Of a stretch of 64,000 nt of DNA, positions 11,873-22,480 are shown piece after piece. Location: positions 33,847,681 to 33,911,680 of the forward strand of contig OX421965.1 of NCBI GenBank assembly GCA_949128115.1, in the 5' to 3' direction. This DNA comes from Anaspis maculata (taxonomy: Eukaryota; Arthropoda; Insecta; Coleoptera; Scraptiidae). The first letter of the stretch is position 1, and each line of letters opens with the position of its first letter. The position numbers and the translations under genes are program-made. The notes below the pieces were generated by a model. It worked only from the letters and a program-made list of their open reading frames with translations, searched no databases and was not told where the DNA came from.

Positions 11873-14785
11873 ACAGGTAAAACTGAAATTTTTAGTATAT
11901 TTCATCAAAATATACAAAGTATAAAAAACAAAACGTTAGACATAGAAGTCTACTTGGGTACGCTACCAGTTCTGCCGCAGGTACTATGCTTTACCGAACA
12001 TTGGTGTACAAAAAATGAAATGAGTCAAATTGTGTTGAATAATTATTATCTTGAAAGCTTTTTTGTGAGATCGACTTCTGTCCACGGTGGATCCTGCATT
12101 TTTGTTCGAAATGACCTAAATTTTGAAAGGGTCGAGAGCCTGGATTTTTTGAGTGAGGAAAACCATGTGGAGTGTTCATCTGTTGTGAGCAGAGCATCTG
12201 AACTTCTGATAGTTTGTGTATATAGGCCACCAAAAGGTACTGTTGAGTCCTTTCTAAACAAAGTTGCCGCGTTATTTGAGATCTGTCGGGATAGATTTCG
12301 GAGATATAGGGTGGTTTTTTGTAGTGATTTCAATATTGACCTGTTGACAAATAATGTGAATTCAAAGTTATTTTTGGACCTTGCAAGATCATTTAATATG
12401 CACCCAACGATCACAGAACCTACAAGAATTACAAAAAACTCAAGATCTCTGATTGATAATATTTTTGTTAATCCGGGTGGCTTCATGGACTGTGAGGCGG
12501 GCGTCTATCAGTCGGCACTTTCGGATCATCTTGCGCAGGCTATTCATCTTTGCACTGCCGTGAACGATATACCTAAAAAACAGACATATGTGTATAAAAC
12601 AATAATAAGTGAAAGCAAACTAACTGCCTTTAGATATGAACTTTTCGGCGCCGAAGATTGGTCGGGGGTGTACGGATCTGAGGACCCGGATGATGCCTAC
12701 AACTATTTTTCAAATAGAATAGTGTCTTTGTCAAAGCAGCTGTTTGTACGGAAAAAGGTTCTGCACCGAATAGACAAACAGTGGATAACAGCAGGAATAA
12801 AAGTCTCTAGCAAGAGGAAATCTGAACTTTACTACTTATACTGCCGCGGCTTTATTAAAAAAGATTACTACAAGCTATACTCGAAAATACTAAAAAGTGT
12901 TATAACAGAGGCAAAGCGTAAACACAACACTGAAGCGAGCACTGAAGTCATTATGAATGCAAGAAACAAATGCAAGCAAATGTGGGACACCATAAAAATT
13001 CATTCGGGAAAGAAACACAAGCAGGAACAGTCTATTTCGACGACTTTGGCAACGCATGATGAGAAAACTAAGGTTGAAGTACTAGACCACATCAATCAAT
13101 TCTTTTTAAGCCAGGGTTCACAGATAAATCAGCACAACACTTGTCACTCTAGTAATAACACTAACAACAGTAACAACAACAACAACAACACAAATCCAAA
13201 TACACTTTTCCTTTATCCCGTGGATTATCTTGAAGTGCAGCAGGTAATCAAATCACTGAAAAATACTGGATCCGTTGGTGAAGATGGGGTAACAGTGCGT
13301 TTGTTGAAGTATGTTTCTGCCGAAATCTCGAGCCCGCTGGCTCACATAATAAATCAGGTTTTCAACACTGGGATATTTCCGACAAGGCTGAAAGCAGCTG
13401 ATATGAAACCGATCTTTAAAAAAGGAGATAAGAGCGATGTAAATAATTATCGGCCGATAGCCCTCTTATCAAACATCAGCAAAATAGTGGAACGTGTTAT
13501 TTACAATAGACTAATTACATTTTTGGAAAAATTCAATATCCTTTCTAATTCTCAAAATGGATTTAGAAAAAATAAATCGACTATAAGAGCGGTCTACCAG
13601 GCGTTGACGGAGATTGTAGAGTCTCAAAATAAAGGTAACATCACACTCATGGCATGCCTCGACCTCTCCAAGGCTTTTGATAGCGTAAGCCACGATATAT
13701 TAATCTAAAGGCTCCAAAATGTTGGGGTGAGGGGAGTTGCCCTTAGTTTGTTTAGGTCATACCTGAAGGACCGTTCACAAAGCGTAGTGGAATATGACGA
13801 GGTTAACGGTATAAAAGTAAGATCGAAAAGGATGAATATTGAAAGAGGAGTACCACAGGGATCTATCTTTGGACCACTATTATATATAATATACACTAAC
13901 GAGATCCCTGGGGTTGTGGACGGGCCGATAGTACAGTTTGCAGATGACACCTCGCTGATTGTGAGTGGTGCTGACCTGAGGGAGGCGGGAAACGAGGTTG
14001 TAAAGGCTTTAGAAATTCTTTCGGGTTGGTTCGGTGCAAACAACCTACAGCTGAACATGTCAAAAACAAATTTGATCAGGTTCGGGTATAGTCTTAATAA
14101 TCCAGAGTATACCCTTAAATTTCAAAACGCGGATATAACATCGGTTCCCAGCACTAAATTCTCAGGAATTGTGGTTGACCATAGATTGGACTGGAAGAGT
14201 CATGTTGAGAGCGTCGCTGGGGGCTTGGCGAGCAGCTGTTATGCCTTGGGAACACTGACAAGGTTGGTGAGCACCGAGGCGGCACTAGCGTCTTATCATG
14301 CCTATATTCAGTCGCGAATAAGATACGGACTTATTTTTTGGGGCAACTCATCGGATTCTGCAAGGGTTTTCAGGCTTCAAAAGAGAGCATTGAGAAATAT
14401 TTTCCAATTGAAAAGTAGAGACAGCTGCAAGCAGTACTTTATCAAGTACAAGATATTTACGCTGACGTCGCTTTACATCTATGAGGCCACAATTTTCATT
14501 TTGAGTAACTCAGATCTATTCCGGAGTAGTAAGTTTGATCACACCTATACCACACGAAATAAAGACCACCTTATGGCGCCAAGACTGCATTACGCTTATC
14601 TGCAGAGGAGCATTCCACACTCCGCTTTGAAGGTTTTTAACAGACTACCTCCTCCACTCAAAAAATTACCAATAGCGCGAATCAAAAGCTTGCTGAAAAG
14701 GTTTCTCTTCAAGAAATCCTACTATTCAATGCAGGAATTCATTGATGACATGGAGGTCGATCAAATCATGGATCAGGGGTACTAA
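11873..14785 (+). pseudogene. LINE-1a ORF2 (endonuclease-reverse transcriptase), one nonsense codon
   Basis: The frame opens at 11873 after a stop, with no early ATG, so start by reinitiation after ORF1 is likely. An apurinic-type endonuclease comes first: CFTEHW, then SDFN near 12325 (family norm GDFN, so G is replaced), SLIDNIF and LSDH. The reverse transcriptase follows: NNYRPIALLS, FRKNKST, LDLSKAFDSVSHDIL, GVPQGSIFGP and the catalytic FADDT at 13937-13951. One in-frame TAA at 13706-13708 interrupts it right after HDILI, where related elements usually have Lys or Arg. The frame then continues unchanged to 14785. An Asn-rich stretch encoded by AAC repeats (13150-13195) sits between endonuclease and RT. 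The product would nick target DNA and prime reverse transcription there; as read it is truncated. Confidence 0.9.
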
Positions 14786-15057
14786 TGTTCACCACGCATG
14801 AATTTATCTGTGATATTCACTCGGATATTCGAGAACTGAGATTTTTAGCTGTACATACTTGATTTTTATCTGTACATTGTTGTCATAAATTGTCTTTGTC
14901 CACCTATTTTATTTATTTATTTGTTTATTTATTATTCAATTGTTTGTTATTGTGTTATGTTGTGAATACATTGTATATATGCATGCTGTACCCACTCGTG
15001 CCCACGCTTTACGTTGACAGTTCTACAACCTGTAAATGGTTTTATGGAAGACAATAA

Positions 15058-15089
15058 ATGTATCTATCTATCTATCTATCTATCTAAAC
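15058..15089 (+). repeat. (TATC)n tail of LINE-1a
   Basis: About seven TATC units directly follow AATAAATG at the end of the 3' UTR. The position marks this as the LINE 3' tail and not an independent microsatellite. Confidence 0.85.
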
Positions 15090-15129
15090 ACCATAGGGCG
15101 TATACTATAAAGACCCGATTAGTTCTACC

Positions 15130-15643
15130 CAGAGATGTGGGTTAAAAAAAACGTGTTCGTTTTTTTTGTTTCTTATTACGTTTTTTTTTGTATTAAAACA
15201 AAGCCCCTTGTTTTTTTTGTTTTAATTGTTTTTTTTCCTTTTGTTTTGTGTAATATTCCAACAATTTCCAGCTTCCTCCTCTAACAACAACATTTCCATG
15301 CCACGATTGCAATGCTCGAAGCTTGAGGTATGTAAGTTATGTTACAAACAGCACAAACAAAAACAGCCGAGCTGTCAATTATGCCATGCATATGTCAGTA
15401 ATGTCATGTGAGTGATATGTCATTCGCGGTTCAAGTGCAAAGTTGCGATTTATTACTATCTGTTTTATGCTAGGTATGTTATAAATACATGAAATAATAT
15501 CAGAAAAATAGTTCAATACGATTTGGGAACGTAGATCACCATTTAATGAGAAAAAAACAAAAAAAAACATTAAAAACAAAAAAAACCGGTTTTTATTTCT
15601 TTAAAAACGCCAATTAAAAAAAAACCGTTTTTCAACATCTCTG
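15130..15643. mobile_element. hAT-type MITE, 514 bp
   Basis: Starts CAGAGATGTGGGTTAAAAAA and ends with the complementary CAACATCTCTG. A perfect 8-bp duplication GTTCTACC flanks it (15122-15129 and 15644-15651). The interior is rich in T-runs and A-runs and contains no coding region. Confidence 0.9.
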
Positions 15644-15702
15644 GTTCTACCGGGCTCTACAGTGGGCTATCCAAAAGTTGGTGCTGACCCCCCCCCCCAC
15701 AA

Positions 15703-16040
15703 GGCCCTGTACACTCACTACGGGTCTGTATGGTAAATGAACCAAATTGTGCTGATGTCCATAGAATCCTTTACACTTCCTATAGAGCCTAATGGTAGAG
15801 AAACGCCCTAGGACCCTATGAAATTTCTATAGGTCAGGGACCTCATAAAAAATATACCCCACCCGTTCGCTGTCCCATAAAGCCCTGTACACTCACTACG
15901 GGTCTGTATGGTAAATCAATCCGCTGATGCCCATAGAAACCTTTATACTTCCTATGGAGCTTAATGGCAGAAAATCAACATAGGACCCTATAAAATTTTT
16001 ATAGGTGAGGGAGCCGATCAAAAATATTCCCCCACCCGTT
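15703..16040. repeat. two diverged tandem units of about 160-180 bp
   Basis: The string GCCCTGTACACTCACTACGG begins both units, at 15703 and 15882, and each unit runs through TTCCTAT, TTTCTATAGGT-like and CCACCCGTTCG blocks. Related CCTATAGGG and AGGGCCCTGTAC strings at 10740-10815 and 17200-17470 suggest all of these belong to one larger degraded repeat. Confidence 0.65.
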
Positions 16041-16085
16041 CGGTTTGAAAAAACCGTTACGAATCCTTTACTGCTTCCACCAGTA

Positions 16086-16480
16086 TAGTGCGGCGGTTAA
16101 CGACCATTTTTTAGAGAAACCTTGCATTTTGTGATAAAAGCATGAAATTTGGCATATACGCTCTACAGACTGTCCTTCACTAGATACGAGGTGGACCCAC
16201 GATGGAACCGCCATGCAGCTGTCAGAATTGTCATTTGCCTACCTTTCAGGGGCGAAAACTGAAACCGGTTATCGGGTTGATTCAAAAGTGACGTCAATCA
16301 ATGCAGTAGACCTTCACAGTAAAGCTTCATCACAACAAATGTCAATATTGCAAAAGGAGGGAGAATGGGAGGGGGTAGTTCCAGCCGCGGCACAGATTTT
16401 CAATTTTTTTAATTTCGGACCAAATTGACAAGTTTGGTGTCGTTTTCGACCAAAGTCCATCTCCTAATCCCAAATTGAAT
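16086..16480. mobile_element. single arm of a TAGT-type foldback element
   Basis: Begins TAGTGCGGCGGTTAACG, close to the end of the foldback at 25652 (TAGTACGGTGGTTAAGCG). It has a G-rich tract at 16366-16376 and the box AAGTTTGGTGTCGTTTTCGA at 16430-16449 followed by CATCTCCTAA. This is the same order as in the complete foldbacks. No opposite arm was found, so it looks like a truncated or solo arm. Confidence 0.55.
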
Positions 16481-17500
16481 GTTGTGATTGCAGTTTGAGA
16501 GAAAAAAATTGTTTTATTCAAAAAAAAATATACCTAATAAAAAAAATCTTGGTCTTTTTTCATTTTGACTTTTATCCTAATTCAAGGCATTCGAAGTGAA
16601 AATCTTTATTTAGTTCACTTCTTTGAAGCTTCTTGCACAATAAAACCATGTACGAGACCTGATTATTATTTTGATAGGATCGTGAGCCTCATTTGTTCCA
16701 AAAGTTGTAACAGTTATATGCAATAATTTTCATGTACGAATAGAGTTGTGCGTGCAAAGGTATCGTGGCGTTTCTGACAGCTGCACGGCGGTTCTGTCGT
16801 GGGTGCGCCTCTTATATCGTGATGGACAGTCCATAGACCATGTATGTCAAGTTTCAGGCTTTTATCACAAACTGCAAGGCTTTGCATATATCACAGAACT
16901 GAGATTATTGTGTCATAAAGGGCATCTTCAATTTTACAGTGTCCAACTAGAATTCTTCAACAAACACTTGAACATGCACAACACAACCAACAATTCCAGG
17001 TTATCCAAGACTATTCTGGGCACAGATATGCACGGCACATCACATCACATCACATGTACCTACTGTGGTCTCTGAACTCTGGAGCACGCGAACGCCAACG
17101 CCAAACCAAATTAATGACAGAAAAAAAACTAGTATCACAGCGTCCCTGGCGGTGGCGCCACTACAACCCAAGCAGAGATATCCCCCCTGAAATGACCACA
17201 TAGAGCCCTATATAAAGAAATAATAATACTGGAATGTCCACCATCGAATCCCATAGGTCATACTGGCTCCTCTGTCATTTAGTTTTCTATAAGTAGTTTA
17301 CCGGTACAAAATATATGTAACGTACAGGGATAAAATATAGAATTACTTTGAAATGACCTATAGGGACCGATACTTACCTTTTCTTGTGCCTATACATCCC
17401 GGTAAACCCCACAGATACACAACAGATACCGATAGGGGACCCTAGCAGTTTGAATGGGTGTTCAATGGTACATTTTATAACAGGGCACTTACAGCGAATT
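16481..17500. other. non-coding stretch with short repeats
   Basis: Contains A- and T-runs (16500-16560), a short CACAT tandem array (17038-17056) and, from 17160, sequence with CCTATAGGG-type strings like those near 15700. The frame 16746-17075 has no recognisable domain. Confidence 0.4.
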
Positions 17501-17779
17501 GCCCCCAGTAGCAAAAATATTCGCGTAATATGTTCTAAATATCAGATAAATATTACAATGTTAGCTGAATATTACGCATATTGGATGAATATTTGTTTTA
17601 GGCGACTATTAGTCCTGTGATTACTTTTCTGATCAGGAAAATCCATTTGACTCAAATTTGAACCATCTTTGACTATCTTACAGTGATATGATATCAACCA
17701 TGACTTGACTAGTGACCAGTGACTTGACTATGATACAGTTTTCTTGAGAAGTGAAACAAAGAACTAGAGTTGACGGCAC

Positions 17780-17988
17780 ACCACAGGGACCTGTGGGCGG
17801 GGCTGAACAGAAAAACAAAAATTGTTTTGGACGAGTCCGTGTGTTGAAATAGGAAAAGCAACACCGTCAGCTGGAGTGGTGGACCATTACCAGGTCACAG
17901 GCGAACCTAAAATCCCACTGCAAATCTAGGTGCACCACTGAACGAACTCAGTTCGCGCAGTTAGGCTCCGCCCACAGGTCCCTCTGGT
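17780..17988. mobile_element. 209-bp MITE
   Basis: Ends ACCACAGGGACCTGTGGGCG on the left and a near-perfect inverted match on the right (about 17964-17988), with one or two differences over 25 bases. Non-coding. The flanks show no clear duplication, so superfamily is not assigned. Confidence 0.65.
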
Positions 17989-18800
17989 ATTCCGAGTACT
18001 CTACTGCTTGACATTGAGTAACAATATTACAAAAAAACTATGAAGCACGCCTGCTAAAAGTGTAAATCATTTATTCGAACCTGTGCATGTCTGAACTTCT
18101 CGCGCTCATATAGGGCAGCCTGATAAATTTGATTGAAAATTCTTGGAAAGCTGATTTTGGTACATTATTGCATTGCAAGCCATATCAACCGGTTATGTTG
18201 CAGTCCAACAACCTGTAAGTTGGAGGACATCTAGAATACCTCTTGTACTTGCTTTATGATTTTTCGTGTGAAAATCTGTGGACGGCTTTTACTGGAAGAT
18301 ATTTCAAAAAGTGTAACGCTGATTTTGCCCGGCAGTATACATATTTTTTAAGACGCAAAATAATGAATATCATTTATTGTAGTGTTATTTAAACCAACAA
18401 GAAATTTCTAAGTTCGATATGGTTACACATTTTTCGTTCTCCTGGCAGTAAGTTCGCTGCATTCAGATTTACAACCTTCAATATAAATAAAATACTGTGT
18501 TTTTTTCAGGGCGCAAAGAATGATGATTATTTATTGTTAATTGTATTGTTATTTGGAAACGAGATACTTTCAAGTTTGAAATTGTTACACATAATCTTTC
18601 CTAATAATATAATTTTTAATGAAAATATGAATTTATTTCACTCAATATTGATTTTGAATATTCAACTTTGAACCTCTGTTTCAAACAATAATCAATATTC
18701 GATTCGAATATTCACTAGATGTGATGCAACTAATATGGGATAGATATTCAAATTGAATATTCATAAATATTTATGAATATTTATTTTTATTTCCCCTATA

Positions 18801-19404
18801 CAGGGTGTTTCAGGGATGATAGCAAAAAATTCAACTCTGAGTAGATCTCGTCAAAATACGATGAAAACCTATGTACCATTTTGCAAAGTTTGGCCTAATG
18901 ACGAAGATACAGCCCTTGAAAGTTTACTTTTTTCGGATCTCAAAAAATTGTAACTTAGGAACGTTTTGACAAAATCAGCTTAAATTCAGCATAAGCTGGT
19001 CTTTCAAAGTTATCTTATCAACCTGCCAAATTTTAAGAGAATCCAACCAGTAACTTAGACATTATGGGGGGGTTACATCAAGTCATCTTTTCTTTGGATG
19101 CTTCTGAATTATTGCCCCTTGTAACTCCCACGCCACTGCCTAGATTCTATTGAAATTTGGCAGGTCGGTAGGTAGTTTCGACAAACTAGTCCAGGGAAAT
19201 TTGAGTTAATTTCGTCAAAACGTTGCGAAATTACGAAAAAACGTTGCGAGGTTACAGATTTTTGAAATCCAAAAAAAGTGAACTTTGGTGGGCTGTATCT
19301 TTGTCATTAAGTCAAACTTTGGAAAATTATATGTGGGTTTTCATCATATTTTTACGAGATCTACCCACAGTTAAATTTTTTCCTACCATCGCTGAAACAC
19401 CCTA
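18801..19404. mobile_element. Tc1/mariner-type foldback MITE, 604 bp
   Basis: Starts CAGGGTGTTTCAGGGATG and ends CATCGCTGAAACACCCTA, with TA on both sides (18799-18800 and 19405-19406). The interior is itself a long imperfect palindrome (for example CTGCCAAATTTTAAGAG near 19025 against AATTTGGCAG near 19155). TA duplication and CAGGGTGTT ends fit the IS630-Tc1-mariner group. The insertion splits family A copy 2. Confidence 0.8.
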
Positions 19405-20365
19405 TATAAATAAATCTGTCGTACATGAATATATTCTTCGAATATTCCTCCAATATTTTTTTGCTACTGGGGGCCGTTCAATTTGAATTTCAGTCGTACT
19501 GTAGTAGTAGTCTATTTGCTTTGTATAATAACAAAATATTCTTTATTCTTATATTTATACCTCTTCCTGTGTAAGAGTCACTCTACTATTATTGCTCCTA
19601 CCACTGGATTTAGTCTGGATTGAGAGAGGGGGGAGTGATGGGACGGGACATGGTTCCATCCTGCACGCAGGGCTCACCTTTGGGCCCATTTTATCACTGT
19701 CCCTGTTCCTACTAGGGATGGCAAAAAGTTGAAATATATCGATATATCGGTCATTTGATATATCGCAAGCTATACATATATCGATACATTCGATAAATTG
19801 CAAGAAATATATCGATATTTCCTTATATTTTGCAAATTTTCAATATAAATGTTGAACTGAACGATAAAACGTGTTAAACGTAGGGTAGAGTAGGGTATAT
19901 CGTACCGCCTGGTTAATCGTACCAGCTATTTTCAAATGTAGAGACTTCAGGATAATGCCATTTTTCACATCCATTTCGAAACTCTTCTGCTACCATGTTG
20001 TCATTCGAGTTGCCATTAAATATGAAAACTGTTTTGAAATTCGGTGATTCCAAGAACCGAGAAATCACCGAGTATAAGTTACGTTCGATAGATGGTGCAG
20101 CTGTAGCTCACGAATCACGATGTGGATAATGTTTAGGAAGGATTGAATATAAAAAAAAGCAAATATGTAGTATGAAACAGACAGGAAAAAGCTTGTTTTT
20201 TTTATAATTTTCTAATAACAAACTAAATTCAAATCGTTAGAAAATTCAAAATTCCGAAGGGTTCAAGATTTCCAGACTTGGTCACCGCATCAGTGCCTTC
20301 TGCAAAATTTGCCAAGTACTGCCTGCGAAGCGTAGTTTCCTGTATTTCATTAACAGAGTCACAGC

Positions 20366-20975
20366 CAGGGCCGGCCGGTCCGAAGGAGGGGTGTGAGGGG
20401 TGTAACACCCCCCCAGTCGCGAACATCTAGTCGGCAAAATCAAGCTCAGTCGGCAAAATCGAGATGAATTGGAATATTGTTCGTAAAACTATTTGAAATA
20501 AAAGGTGCTCAACTACCACGCATAATGCAACAGGAACTTTGTTGGTAGCAAAGGTTGTGTTTATTGTGTTGTATTAATTGAGGTGGAACTACTAACATAA
20601 ACCCAGAATTTAAGTTCAGAAGTCTGATTGTAGGAAAGCATCACTGGTGTGGTATTGGGCCTCGTTGCAAAAATAGGCCGACGTTGAATAAAGGAAAAAA
20701 AACAACAACAAATAAATTAAGGAGGTTCCTCTTGTGTCCTCATTATTGTCAGTATTATTATTATTATCATGCCAGAAAATTTTTGCCTGCAGCGCTGTTT
20801 GTTTTGCTTCAGTCGTCTAGTTCAAACTTCTGAAACATGCACTAGAACTTCTCGCCCCCCCCCCTTCCTCGTCAATAAGTCTTAGTACACCACTGGTTAC
20901 CACTATAATACCTAGTAGTCGGCATTTTAAGATCTTCCACACCCCCCCAAGCAAATCGGTTTCGGTTCGGCCCTG
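20366..20975. mobile_element. hAT-type MITE nested in another hAT element, 610 bp
   Basis: Starts CAGGGCCGGCC and ends GGCCCTG. A perfect 8-bp duplication GTCACAGC flanks it (20358-20365 and 20976-20983). Interior G- and C-runs and AT-rich sequence are non-coding. It contains the SINE fragment at 20645-20715. Confidence 0.9.
20645..20715 (+). mobile_element. 3' fragment of SINE-1
   Basis: The string GGGCCTCGTTGC, then AATAGGCCGACGTT, AATAAA and an A-rich tail, matches the 3' end of the full-length SINE at 46585-46936 with a few differences. The tRNA-derived head is missing. Confidence 0.8.
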
Positions 20976-21290
20976 GTCACAGCTCAGCCTGGAATATTCA
21001 ATAATTTACGTACGAAAAGCGTGACAAAGTCGAGTCGGACAGTTTCCGATATATCCAGAAATATATCGATATTTGTATCGATATATTGGAACGAAAAAAC
21101 GATATAAATATATCGATATATTGCAAGGAATATATCGATACTTCTCATATATCGATATATCGTTGCCATCCCTAGTTCCTACTACTATATTAGCGAAGCT
21201 GTAGATTGTAGAAATGGACTGTGAGGAGATACGAACTCCTAAGCCCAAGCAACAAGCATCGAAGCGTCACGGCAACCAACATGGACTCCA

Positions 21291-21416
21291 GGGCTCGATA
21301 CCAAGTGGCAGGCACAAAAGTTAGGACGGCGTAACTTGCCAAATAGAGCGGTCTGATTGGCCGTTGCTATAGTAACCGCACTTACGGCGGTCTCAGCCTC
21401 AACTTGGTATTGAGCC
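21291..21416. mobile_element. MITE-2 copy 1, 126 bp
   Basis: Ends GGGCTCGATACCAAGT and ACTTGGTATTGAGCC form inverted repeats, and the interior (GGACGGCGTAACT, CGGTCTGATTGG, GTAACCGCACTTACGGCGG) matches 33677-33811 closely. TCCA occurs on both flanks and may be a target duplication, though copy 2 does not show one. Confidence 0.75.
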
Positions 21417-22480
21417 TCCAGAAATTCAGAGGGCACATGTGCATCGGTACCGCTGGCACTCTCGGCGATTGCCTGTTCGGTCCAACATCCAACGCTCGAG
21501 ACTCACTATGTACACTCTTTACAGGATACTGACAAGTGAGATATCCGTGCGGCGCCATCTATGAGCGACACTCCACAACAATTACCTGGGGGAACTAGTG
21601 GTCGTGGTGTGGAACTTTTCAGAAGCCGAAAGCAGAACATTAAATGCTTTTACCTTTCAATCTTTCATCAAGGCACATCCACCTTCTGTTAACATTATAG
21701 GAACGAGTTATAATGAAAAAAAAATGAATGACAGTGATGATGCTTTTCCATTTATAAGCTACTCAACTGTAAAGTAGGCACACGCTTGTAGGACTGTACA
21801 CACACTATTAAAGCACTAAAAGCAATAATGGCCGATCGTACAAGCCGAATGATAAAAATTGAACGTTTTCACTAAGCACACCAAGACGTCACCATAAATT
21901 ACATCCAGAGCCCCGGGTCCGTGCGACATAATTCAGCGGCAATAAAAGTGGCGGCTTGCTTGTATCGTCGTGGTCGTTTTTGCCACTGTGGCCCGTCCGT
22001 CGTCCGTCGTCTGGGGTGACATGTTACGGCAAAGATAAGATATTTAGTGAAGAAAAGGAGACGCCGAGACGTGGAGGCGTCGCGGGCGACGGCGAGCGTC
22101 GCGGCGCTCCGTAAGTAATTATTTCATGATGTCCATCGCCCACCCTACACACTACTATAGTGCGACGGCGGAGCGACGCGGGGCGTCCCGGTGACACTTG
22201 AATGATGCCATGATTGATGCTTCTCAGCTGGCGCGTACAAACCGGCACTATCTAAGATGTACATTATATATTGCTTTGTGCTGATATGTATTCGGCGCCT
22301 CCCCGTTTCCTCCCACCTTTTCAGTAGGTACGGGGGGAGCACTTTGAAGTCGTTCACATAAAAATCGTGCAGTTTCACCTTTTACCCTACGACTGGGCTT
22401 GCTTAGATCGGGAACCTGCTGAACAGGAAAATCAATAAAAAAAATCTGGGCAGCCCTTTCATGATGATCTTCATTCAATT
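21417..22480. other. non-coding stretch, no gene recognised
   Basis: Mixed composition, with a GC-rich patch at about 22050-22190 (repeats of GGCGTCGCGGG and CGACGG). TTCAGCGGCAATAAAAGTGG at about 21930 has the look of non-coding regulatory DNA, which is only an impression. Frames at 22024-22478 on the minus strand show no domain. Confidence 0.4.

Larger units (their letters stand above)
10853..15089 (+). mobile_element. CR1-like non-LTR retrotransposon LINE-1a
   Basis: A nearly complete LINE: ORF1 with a PHD-like zinc finger (10853-11825), ORF2 with endonuclease and reverse transcriptase (11873-14785), a 3' UTR with AATAAATG just before a (TATC)n tail at 15058-15089. ORF1 zinc finger plus short microsatellite tail instead of poly(A) fits the CR1/Daphne/jockey-like group; the exact clade needs a tree. 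The 5' UTR probably starts upstream of the ATG at 10853, but no target duplication could be seen. The element is disabled only by one ORF1 frameshift and one ORF2 stop, so it is fairly young. Confidence 0.85.
17501..19474. mobile_element. TIR DNA element family A, copy 2
   Basis: Fourteen-base perfect terminal inverted repeats: GCCCCCAGTAGCAA at 17501-17514 and its complement ending at 19474. Both subterminal parts match copy 1 (4704-8623) in inverted orientation. Two younger elements lie inside (17780-17988 and 18801-19404). With these removed, little but AT-rich sequence and GAATATTC-type repeats remains, and there is no coding region. No target duplication was recognised, so the superfamily stays open. 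Confidence 0.7.
19713..21174. mobile_element. hAT-type non-autonomous element, 1462 bp
   Basis: Ends are TAGGGATGGCAA and TTGCCATCCCTA, flanked by the perfect 8-bp duplication GTTCCTAC (19705-19712 and 21175-21182). Both subterminal regions hold clusters of ATATATCGATAT palindromes (19733-19815 and 21050-21165), a layout like hAT transposase-binding arrays. There is no transposase gene. A second hAT MITE (20366-20975) sits inside. Confidence 0.9.

Noticed and set aside
11991..12486. Minus-strand frames over the LINE endonuclease
   Set aside because: Antisense shadows of ORF2.
16746..17075. 109-codon open frame as a small gene
   Set aside because: No recognisable domain; includes the CACAT microsatellite at its end.
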